This document shows, one piece after another, positions 1 through 5,899 of a stretch of 11,492 bases of DNA. The translations under genes were made by a program, and so were the position numbers. The notes beneath the pieces are model-generated. The model was not told the DNA's origin. It saw nothing but the letters and a program-made list of their open reading frames with translations, and made no database searches. Origin of the DNA: an uncultured Actinomyces sp. (lineage in GTDB: Bacteria; Actinomycetota; Actinomycetes; Actinomycetales; Actinomycetaceae); contig CAMFDH010000022.1 in assembly GCA_945949035.1 (NCBI GenBank), positions 1 to 11,492 on the forward strand, written 5' to 3'. Position 1 is the first letter of the stretch; the number at the start of each line of letters is the position of its first letter.

Positions 1-805
1 CACTTTTAACGTTGAATCGAAGCTGCGTGGCTTCTCTGAAGAGCAGATTCCCGACGACTTCAAGAAGGACTTCGAGATCGACTCTATTGTTGAAACCCTG
101 GTGGAGTACGGCAGGCGCATCGAACCGCGCATCGTCGACACCTCACTGCTGGTCAACAACGCCCTCGAGGCCGGAGATACCGTGCTGTTTGAGGCCGGTC
201 AGGCAGCCATGCTGGACATCGACCACGGCACCTACCCCTACGTCACCTCCTCGACCGCGATTGCGGCGGGGGCGCTGGCCGGAGTTGGCGTCGGTCCGAC
301 TCTGATCGATCGCGTCATCGGGGTGGCGAAGGCCTACACCACCCGCGTGGGTTCGGGACCGTTCCCAACCGAAATGCACGGCGAGGACGGCGAACACCTG
401 CGCGACCTCGGCGGAGAGTACGGCGTCACCACCGGGCGGGCGCGCCGGGTGGGCTGGCTCGACCTCGTCATCCTGCGCTACGCGCGCCGGGTCAACGGTC
501 TCACCGACATCGCCCTCACCAAGCTCGACGTCCTCGACACCTACGACACCATCCAGGTGGCGGTGGGGTATGAGGTCGACGGGGTCTTCATGGAGGAAAT
601 GCCGGTCCTGCAGCGCGACTTCGCGCGAGCCGTTCCCGTGTATCGCGAGATGCCGGGGTGGAAGGAAGATATCTCCGGGGTGCGTCGCTTCGAGGACCTT
701 CCCACGGAGGCCCGCGACTACGTCACCTTCATTGAAGAGCAGGTGGGTTGCCGTATCTCCACCATCGGGGTGGGGCAGGCGCGGGACGCCGCAATCGTTC
801 GGTAG
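1..805 (+). CDS. purA: Adenylosuccinate synthase, C-terminal part (5' end outside window)
   Basis: Joins IMP and aspartate using GTP to give adenylosuccinate, the first committed step from IMP to AMP; cytosolic. The frame is open from base 2 to the TAG at 803-805, giving about 267 residues, so roughly the first third of the usual ~430-residue enzyme, including the N-terminal QWGDEGKGK loop, lies outside. Visible family landmarks are [14 protein letters not shown] (215-256), [15 protein letters not shown], the GTP-side segment [25 protein letters not shown] and YREMPGW near the end. The glutamine and threonine matching the E. coli IMP-contacting Gln224 and Thr239 are present. Oddities: the usual FEGAQG reads FEAGQA, and the TSSN-TAGG stretch reads [11 protein letters not shown] pullulanase gene begins 20 nt after the stop and is probably in the same transcript. 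Identity is certain; only the motif changes are unusual. Confidence 0.97.
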   Translation, partial: TFNVESKLRGFSEEQIPDDFKKDFEIDSIVETLVEYGRRIEPRIVDTSLLVNNALEAGDTVLFEAGQAAMLDIDHGTYPYVTSSTAIAAGALAGVGVGPTLIDRVIGVAKAYTTRVGSGPFPTEMHGEDGEHLRDLGGEYGVTTGRARRVGWLDLVILRYARRVNGLTDIALTKLDVLDTYDTIQVAVGYEVDGVFMEEMPVLQRDFARAVPVYREMPGWKEDISGVRRFEDLPTEARDYVTFIEEQVGCRISTIGVGQARDAAIVR

Positions 806-825
806 AGCAGCTGGGAAGGAACGCA

Positions 826-3447
826 ATGACGCACGCCGGGGAAAACTGTGGTTGTGGTGGTGACGGTGAGTGGGCGTTGTGGTTGGATCGGTCCACCATG
901 GCGTTCCCCCTCACCAAGACGCGGGTGGGGGCGACCTACCGCCTACAGAACCACCCGGAGGTGACGATCCGGTCCGGGCCGCTTGCGGACTCTTTGCGGG
1001 ACCTGGACCTGCGGACCCACCACGCCGACTACCTGGCCCTCAATCTTGAGGGACCGGGAGGCCGGCAGCTGAGTCGTGAGGAAGCAGCCGAGATCCTGCG
1101 CGGACCGCTGCGTCTGGAACTGGTGCGTCACGGCCGGGTCCTGGCCCGCAGCGGCATCCAGATCGCCAGGGTCCTTGACGATCTCTACCCCGGCGCTTCT
1201 GCGGAGACCCTGGGAGTGACGTGGTCCGGCGAGATCCCGGTCCTGAGGCTGGGGGCGCCGACGGCGCAGAATGTGCAGCTGCGGCTGGGCTCTGGCTCTG
1301 ATGCCGTGCTGATTCCGGCGGTGCGGGACGACAACGGGGTGTGGTCGGTTGAGGGCGAGGCCGACTGGGAGGACCGTCCCTACCTGTGGGAGGTGCGGGT
1401 TTACGTGCCTGCCCTGGGTTCCCTGGTGACGAACCGGGTCACCGATCCCTACTCGGTGGGCCTCAGTCCGGACTCAACCAAGTCCGTCGTCCTCAACCGG
1501 GACCGGGAGCGATGGATACCGAGGGGCTGGGGTAGTGCCCGCGTAGCAGAGCTACGTAACTCTGCTGCTCAGTCCATCTACGAGCTACACGTGAGGGACT
1601 TTTCCATCTGGGACAGCAGTGTTCCCGAACAGATTCGCGGCACCTACCGCGCCTTCCTGGAGCGCGACAGTGCCGGGGTCCGCGCCCTGCGGGACCTGGT
1701 CACCGCGGGGATCACCACGTTGCACCTGCTGCCCACCTATGACATCGCCACCGGGTCGATTCCTGAGATCCGCTCTGAGCAGCGGGTTCCCGAGGTAAAG
1801 GGGATCGCGCTGCTGCCTGAGAACGAGGAGCTTCTGGAACAGGTTCCGGGTTGGTCGCGCTCCTCGCGCCTGCAGCAGGCTGCGGTTGGCGCGGTGGCGA
1901 ACCAGGATGGCTTCAACTGGGGTTACGATCCGGCGCACTGGATGACCCCGGAGGGCTCCTACGCCACTGAGGAGAACCAGTACGGCGGGGGCCGCACCCT
2001 GGAGTACCGCGAGATGATCGAGGCCCTGCACGGCCTGGGTCTGCGCGTCGTGCAGGATGTGGTCTTCAACCACACCTTCGGTGGGGGACAGTGCCGCGAC
2101 TCCGTCCTCGACAAGATTGTCCCCGGCTACTACCACCGCCTCAGCCCCGCGGGTGAGGTCGAGACTTCAACCTGCTGCCCCAACGTCGCCACCGAGCACC
2201 GCATGGCGCAGAAGCTCATGGTCGACGCCATTCTTGACGCGGTCCTGAACTACCGCATTGACGGCTTCCGCTTCGACCTGATGGGGCACCATTCGCTGCA
2301 GAACATGCTGGCGGTTCACGCAGCCCTCGACACCCTGACGGTTGAGGAGGACGGGGTGGACGGCCGCTCTGTTTACCTCTATGGCGAGGGGTGGAACTTT
2401 GGTGAGGTCGCCGATGATGTCCTGTTCATTCAGGCTACCCAGAAGAACATTGGCGGCAGCGGCATCGGGGTCTTCAACGACCGCCTGAGGGACGCGGTTC
2501 GCGGGGGAAACCCGATGGACGACAACCACAGTGAACGCCAGGGGTTCGCCACCGGTCTGCTGGTTGATCCGAATGAAGCCCAGAATCTGGGGGACGAGGG
2601 CGCTGAGGCGGCAGCTCAGGCAGAGCTCTACCGCCTCATGGACCTGGTGAAGATCAGTCTGATCGGCGCCATCCGCGACTACCCGCTGCCCCTGTCTGAT
2701 GGCTCGGGGACTGTGCTGTCCCAGGACATTGATTACGCGGGTCAGGATGCGGCTTTTGCCGAGGAGCCCTCGGAGTGCGTCAACTACGTAGAGGCCCATG
2801 ATGATGAGTCGCTCTATGACTCATCGATCTGGAAGCTGCCCGTCAAGACCTCGATGGAGGACCGGGTGCGAGCCCAGGTTCTGGCCAACGCCACCGTCGC
2901 CCTCGGCCAGGGGGTGGCCTTCTGGGCTTCCGGCACCGAGATGATGAGGTCGAAGTCCCTTGACCGTGACTCCTACAACTCGGGGGACTGGTTCAACGCC
3001 ATCGACTGGACGGGTCAGCGCAGCCAGTTTGGCCGCGGTCTTCCCAGCGCGGGCCGCAATGCTGAGTACTGGTCGCACATGGCGCCGCTACTTGAAATGG
3101 AGCAGCTGCGTCCCGATGCCGCGGCGATGGAGACGTGCCGTGAGCAGTCCCTGGAGTTGCTGAGGACGAGGGCGAATGAGCCGCTGCTAACCCTGGGTTC
3201 TGCCGCTGAGATCCGCGGGCGACTACGTTTCCTGCCCACCGGTGAAGGCGGTGCGGACCGGCCCGGAGTGATTGCCATGCACGTCGATGGTGAGGGTTAC
3301 GAGGACGGAACGGCTGGTCGCGGTGTCCTGGTGATCTTTAACGCCACCCCGGAAACCTGGCAGGCAGAACTGCGGGTGAGGGAGGGAGTGGTCCTGAGTG
3401 TCGAGGCCGCGCCGAGGGCTGCAACCTTGATCAGGGAAGAGGATTGA
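826..3447 (+). CDS. pulA: Pullulanase-type alpha-1,6-glucosidase (limit dextrinase), GH13
   Basis: Hydrolyses alpha-1,6 branch points in pullulan and limit dextrins; expected role is trimming branched oligosaccharides from glycogen breakdown. The ATG at 826 is chosen because GGAAGGA (814-820) precedes it and an in-frame start at 748 would lie inside purA. The product is 873 residues. Order seen: pullulanase N-terminal domain beginning WALWLDRSTMAFP (about 16-125), CBM48-like beta domain (about 130-225), catalytic barrel (about 275-700), C-terminal DUF3372-type domain with VIFNATPE. Signature FNWGYDP starts at residue 363. GH13 regions: DVVFNH 411-416; GFRFDLMGHH with nucleophile Asp484; YGEGWNFG with acid/base Glu521; EAHDDES with transition-state Asp659. 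Phrases such as KIVPGYYHRL, ETSTCCPN and YNSGDWFNAIDWT match the long Klebsiella/plant limit-dextrinase class. There is no signal peptide, lipobox or CBM41, so it looks cytosolic, unlike secreted Klebsiella PulA. Family assignment is very sure; location is inferred. Confidence 0.95.
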   Translation: MTHAGENCGCGGDGEWALWLDRSTMAFPLTKTRVGATYRLQNHPEVTIRSGPLADSLRDLDLRTHHADYLALNLEGPGGRQLSREEAAEILRGPLRLELVRHGRVLARSGIQIARVLDDLYPGASAETLGVTWSGEIPVLRLGAPTAQNVQLRLGSGSDAVLIPAVRDDNGVWSVEGEADWEDRPYLWEVRVYVPALGSLVTNRVTDPYSVGLSPDSTKSVVLNRDRERWIPRGWGSARVAELRNSAAQSIYELHVRDFSIWDSSVPEQIRGTYRAFLERDSAGVRALRDLVTAGITTLHLLPTYDIATGSIPEIRSEQRVPEVKGIALLPENEELLEQVPGWSRSSRLQQAAVGAVANQDGFNWGYDPAHWMTPEGSYATEENQYGGGRTLEYREMIEALHGLGLRVVQDVVFNHTFGGGQCRDSVLDKIVPGYYHRLSPAGEVETSTCCPNVATEHRMAQKLMVDAILDAVLNYRIDGFRFDLMGHHSLQNMLAVHAALDTLTVEEDGVDGRSVYLYGEGWNFGEVADDVLFIQATQKNIGGSGIGVFNDRLRDAVRGGNPMDDNHSERQGFATGLLVDPNEAQNLGDEGAEAAAQAELYRLMDLVKISLIGAIRDYPLPLSDGSGTVLSQDIDYAGQDAAFAEEPSECVNYVEAHDDESLYDSSIWKLPVKTSMEDRVRAQVLANATVALGQGVAFWASGTEMMRSKSLDRDSYNSGDWFNAIDWTGQRSQFGRGLPSAGRNAEYWSHMAPLLEMEQLRPDAAAMETCREQSLELLRTRANEPLLTLGSAAEIRGRLRFLPTGEGGADRPGVIAMHVDGEGYEDGTAGRGVLVIFNATPETWQAELRVREGVVLSVEAAPRAATLIREED
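1542..1566 (+). other. Overlapping alternative hairpins inside the pullulanase gene
   Basis: Two inverted repeats compete for the same bases: CGTAG (1542-1546) with CTACG (1552-1556), and AGCAGAG (1545-1551) with CTCTGCT (1560-1566). They lie within the linker between the CBM48 and catalytic domains (VAELRNSAA). The sequence is visible; a regulatory role is speculative and it may simply be chance in coding DNA. Confidence 0.25.
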
Positions 3448-3530
3448 TGACGTCGGGCCCATGCGCCTGTCGGCGACAGGGCCGCTCGAAGCGGCTGAAA
3501 TTGGAGCCCGGGGCAACGGACCCGACGTCA
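3448..3530. other. Nested inverted-repeat element (outer stem plus two hairpins) between convergent genes
   Basis: Starts at the base after the pullulanase stop. A perfect 10-bp outer repeat, TGACGTCGGG at 3448-3457 and CCCGACGTCA at 3521-3530, continues past one mismatch (3458/3520) with two more pairs. Inside are two perfect 6-bp hairpins with 3-nt loops placed end to end: CCTGTC-GGC-GACAGG (3466-3480) and GCCGCT-CGA-AGCGGC (3481-3495). About 20 unpaired nt follow (3496-3517). All stems read nearly equally well on both strands. There is no T-run after the stem, so it is not a classical intrinsic terminator. Its position between two 3' ends suggests a bidirectional transcript end or mRNA stabiliser. 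A small RNA or a palindromic repeat family are alternatives. I do not recognise it as a named RNA family. Confidence 0.6.
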
Positions 3531-3545
3531 CTAGCCATTGTAGTG
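3529..3545. other. Small hairpin CACTA/TAGTG beside the nested element
   Basis: CACTA (3529-3533) and TAGTG (3541-3545) form a 5-bp inverted repeat around a 7-nt loop. It shares bases 3529-3530 with the outer stem of the neighbouring element, so both cannot form fully at once. It lies 11 nt past the Nudix stop codon in the minus direction. It could contribute to transcript ending or be chance. Confidence 0.3.
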
Positions 3546-3556
3546 CAAGCCCGGAA

Positions 3557-3979
3557 CTAACGGGTAGAAACCAGGGTGTGTTGCAGCTTGCGAACGGCCG
3601 GAATATCCGCTGGCGCCCACGGCAGGACATCGAGGGTTTCCGGCGTCATCCAGCGGATTTCTGAGTGTTCGGTGAGGCGCGGTTCGCCCTCGACAAGCCT
3701 GCAGAAAAAGGTCGTCAGTGTGATTGTTGCGAAGTCGTAGCGGTGTGTCGTTGACTCCAGTTGCTCCCCGACCTCGGCGACGCAACGCAGCTCTTCGACC
3801 AGTTCGCGGCGCAGTGCCTCCCGGGGACTTTCACCGGCTTCGACCTTGCCCCCGGGGAACTCCCACAGACCCGAGTGGTCCATCTGAGGGGACCGCTGGG
3901 CGCAGAGAATCTTGCCATCACGGATGATGACAGCTCCGACGACGTGGATGGCTCCCCGGGGGCCCTGATCGGTTGTCAC
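3557..3979 (-). CDS. Nudix (MutT-like) nucleotide pyrophosphohydrolase
   Basis: Nudix enzymes cleave nucleoside diphosphate-X compounds. This 140-residue protein resembles the MutT/NudG group that sanitises 8-oxo-dGTP or modified CTP, and LWEFPGGKVEAGE is typical of that group. The Nudix box spans residues 44-66: Gly44, Glu50, then Arg58-Glu59-Leu60-x-Glu62-Glu63, so the metal-binding glutamates are intact. The Gly usual two residues after the EE pair is Arg65, confirmed on the DNA. Starts with GTG at 3977-3979; its first base is the last base of the upstream TAG stop, giving a TAGTG overlap and probable translational coupling with the flavoprotein gene. The stop is TAG at 3557-3559, facing the structured element. 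Substrate cannot be told from sequence; the context gives no lead beyond general nucleotide clean-up. Confidence 0.88.
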   Translation of the reverse strand: MTTDQGPRGAIHVVGAVIIRDGKILCAQRSPQMDHSGLWEFPGGKVEAGESPREALRRELVEELRCVAEVGEQLESTTHRYDFATITLTTFFCRLVEGEPRLTEHSEIRWMTPETLDVLPWAPADIPAVRKLQHTLVSTR

Positions 3980-5124
3980 TACTTCTCGATGGGGCCCAGC
4001 AGCATGTTGGCCCAGGCGCCGTGCAGGGACTCTTGATCAGAGGGCTGGAAGAGGCCGGCCAGGACATCGCGGTAGAGGCGGGACAGTTCGTTCTTGTCGT
4101 AGTAGGAGGAGCCGCCGCAGGCGCGGATGCACTGCTCGACGGAACGGAGTGAAGCTTCCGAGGCTGCGTTCTTCACGGCGGAGAAGCGGGGCAGCCAAGC
4201 CAGGCTGGGTTCCTCATCCGATTCGACCAGGGTCGCGAGCTCACGGATCTGCGGGCCGACCGCATCCATCAGAAGGGCGGCCTCGGCCAGGCGCCAGCGA
4301 ATCGCGGGGTCGTTGGCGTAAACGGTCTGGTTCATCAGCGAGCGGCGCTTCTTGACGTGTTCCACCGCCACCTCGATAGCGCGCAGCCCGACCCCGGTGT
4401 ATGTGGCGGCCAGCAGGATCTCAAAGTGGGAGAAGATCCCCAGGATGACGGGGTCCAGGCTGGGTCCCGGGGTGATGCGACCGAGAATCTGGGAGGCCCC
4501 GGCGGGCGCGCCATTCAGAACCGTGGTGTTCGACTGGGTGGCGCGCATGCCGAGGACGTGCCAGTCGTCCTTGATGTCGACCCCGCCGCGGTCTCGGTGC
4601 AGGATGGCAAAGACCGACTTGGGGGCGTCCTCGCTGGTTGTGTCAGCACCAAAGGTCAGCAGGCGGGTCCAGGCGGGAGAGAGCGAGGTGAAGACCTTGG
4701 TGCCGTAGAAGGTGTAGCCGCCCTCGCCGTCGGGGCGGGCCTCCGTGATGGAACCGAAGAGCACCAGGTCGTTGCCGGGTTCGGAAATGCCGAAGCCGAA
4801 GAGGTGACCGTCGGCGGCGTCACGAAGGATCTGCTCGCCCTGCGCCAGGCCGGCGCGGACCAGGTAGCGGCCCAGCCCCACGATGATCTGGTGCATGTTG
4901 ATGCCGAGGGCGGTGCCCGGGGCGGCCTTGGCAAGGCGGGTTTGCTCAGCCGCGATTTCGTTCAGGCTGAGGCCGGCGCCCCCGTACTGCTTCGGAACAA
5001 AGGCGGCGAGGTAGCCTGCGTCGCGAAGTTCGTCGTAATCCTCCTGGGGGAAGACATTCTCTGCGTCGTACTGCGCGGCCCGAGAGTGGATCTGGGCTAG
5101 GAGTTCATCGGATAGGAAAGACAT
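3979..5124 (-). CDS. Acyl-CoA dehydrogenase-fold flavoprotein, substrate unknown
   Basis: A 381-residue protein with the three-part acyl-CoA dehydrogenase fold: alpha N-domain (about 8-108; DAGYLAAFVPKQYGGAGLS is typical), flavin-contacting beta domain (about 109-210, with FGISEPGND at 111-119, YGTKVFTS and GMRATQSN at 192-199), and C-terminal helical domain (about 225-375, with ACGGSSYYDKNELSRLYRD). Members oxidise acyl-CoAs with FAD, but the fold also includes flavin-dependent monooxygenases such as the DszC group. Where ordinary dehydrogenases carry the catalytic Glu in a YEGT motif this protein reads LFQPSDQES, and the isovaleryl-type alternative Glu position reads HVKKRRS. A beta-oxidation role is therefore doubtful. 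ATG at 5122-5124 has a strong AGGAGG (5129-5134) four bases upstream. First gene of a two-gene operon with the Nudix gene; divergent from the nitrobindin-like gene. Confidence 0.85.
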   Translation of the reverse strand: MSFLSDELLAQIHSRAAQYDAENVFPQEDYDELRDAGYLAAFVPKQYGGAGLSLNEIAAEQTRLAKAAPGTALGINMHQIIVGLGRYLVRAGLAQGEQILRDAADGHLFGFGISEPGNDLVLFGSITEARPDGEGGYTFYGTKVFTSLSPAWTRLLTFGADTTSEDAPKSVFAILHRDRGGVDIKDDWHVLGMRATQSNTTVLNGAPAGASQILGRITPGPSLDPVILGIFSHFEILLAATYTGVGLRAIEVAVEHVKKRRSLMNQTVYANDPAIRWRLAEAALLMDAVGPQIRELATLVESDEEPSLAWLPRFSAVKNAASEASLRSVEQCIRACGGSSYYDKNELSRLYRDVLAGLFQPSDQESLHGAWANMLLGPIEK

Positions 5125-5254
5125 GCTGCCTCCTGCAAACGTTCGTGGGCGTTGTCAGGACCAATCGTAGCCAACTGGCTTTTTGGGAGGGCCCGCGCTT
5201 AAGCCCGCAGAAAGCCCCGGTGACCCGCGGCTGGGAAGTCGCTACGATTGAGGA
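5125..5254. promoter_or_regulatory. Divergent promoter region with a 10-bp inverted repeat
   Basis: This 130-bp gap serves two divergent genes. The decamer GCTACGATTG occurs on the plus strand at 5241-5250 and on the minus strand at 5162-5171, as a perfect inverted repeat with 69 bp between the arms. Each arm contains TACGAT, which fits the actinobacterial TAnnnT -10 pattern. The plus-strand copy (5243-5248) ends 6 bases before the ATG at 5255, predicting a leaderless or almost leaderless mRNA. The minus-strand copy (5164-5169) would leave a leader of about 30-35 nt, long enough for the AGGAGG ribosome site of the flavoprotein gene. No convincing -35 box is visible for either. Alternatively the decamer may be an operator. 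Confidence 0.5.
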
Positions 5255-5899
5255 ATGTTTGAAATTCCCTCGGATCTTCCGCTGAAACTTAGTTCTCTGG
5301 CCTGGCTTTTGGGCCGCTGGCAAGGCTGGGGAACGGTCGCCGTTCCGGCCTCTCCGGCAGAATCCACTGCTGACTCACCCGCTGCTGGGGACGAAGCAGA
5401 CTTCAACTTTGCTGCCATCCTTCAGGACATCGAAGCGGTCATCGTGGGGGAGCAGATGCGCATGAGCATCCGCACCTACATGGGTGAACTTGAGGGCGAC
5501 TTTGACCCGATGTGGACCGCCGCGCAGGGCCTGGACAAGATCCGCCCCGGCGAGCTGCTGGGGGAGGAGACGACCTACTGGTCGGTTGACACCCCGCTGG
5601 CTGTGGTTCCCGCCGGCGAGGACGAACCCCGCGAGCTGCGTGTTGTTGGCTCTGACACCAGGGGCTTCTCGGTTCTCTGGGCCGGTGTGGCTATGGGACC
5701 GCGCATCCAGCTGGCTTCGGACGCCCTGGTCCGCGCCCCAAGGGCAGTCGAGATTGACCACTTCTCTCGCATGTACGGCCTGGTGGGCGGCGAGCTGATG
5801 TGGGCTAACGAATCGATGCCCGCAAGCGGTGAGTTTGTCACCGAGATGACCGGGCGCCTGCAGCGCACGGCCTCAGCGAACGATGTGGCCGATGACTGA
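5255..5899 (+). CDS. Nitrobindin-like (FABP/THAP4-type beta-barrel) protein lacking the heme histidine
   Basis: A 214-residue soluble protein of the nitrobindin family, whose authentic members are small beta-barrels that bind ferric heme and act on nitric oxide or peroxynitrite. Evidence is the N-terminal LAWLLGRWQGWG (residues 15-26), a worn form of the family GxWxGxGxG motif with Val28 in place of the last Gly, and the C-terminal DHFSRMYGLVGGELMWANE segment with SRMYG-(V)GGEL pattern typical of the last strands. The axial-ligand histidine expected in the final strand (around 193-200, GEFVTEMTGRL) is absent; the only His in the protein is His169, at another strand. It therefore probably does not bind heme in the usual way. 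A low-complexity Ala/Ser/Pro insert lies at about 32-47. It overlaps the ygfZ-like gene by 8 bases, a pairing I recall as common in actinobacteria. Function unknown. Confidence 0.75.
   Translation: MFEIPSDLPLKLSSLAWLLGRWQGWGTVAVPASPAESTADSPAAGDEADFNFAAILQDIEAVIVGEQMRMSIRTYMGELEGDFDPMWTAAQGLDKIRPGELLGEETTYWSVDTPLAVVPAGEDEPRELRVVGSDTRGFSVLWAGVAMGPRIQLASDALVRAPRAVEIDHFSRMYGLVGGELMWANESMPASGEFVTEMTGRLQRTASANDVADD

Noticed and set aside
748..825. N-terminal extension of the pullulanase from an ATG at 748
   Set aside because: It would overlap purA by 58 bases; the ATG at 826 has a good ribosome site and suits the domain start.
143..826. Long open frame antisense to purA (minus strand)
   Set aside because: Shadow of the high-GC coding frame; product has no recognisable motif, while the plus-strand protein is clearly PurA.
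2167..2799. Long antisense frame within the pullulanase gene
   Set aside because: Lies opposite the conserved GH13 catalytic regions and shows no family features or ribosome site.
3448..3530. tRNA or tRNA-Sec reading of the cloverleaf-like element
   Set aside because: The inner loops are only 3 nt, there is no anticodon arm with a 7-nt loop, no T-loop consensus and no CCA or discriminator pattern.
3448..3530. Integron attC or insertion-sequence end
   Set aside because: No attC core boxes, no transposase or integrase nearby and no flanking target duplication.
3461..3664. Short plus-strand frame starting inside the structured element
   Set aside because: Runs through the inverted repeats and then antisense to the Nudix gene; no ribosome site before it.
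4357..5100. 247-codon plus-strand frame opposite the flavoprotein gene
   Set aside because: Gly/Ala/Val-rich mirror of a real coding frame; no ribosome site and no motif.
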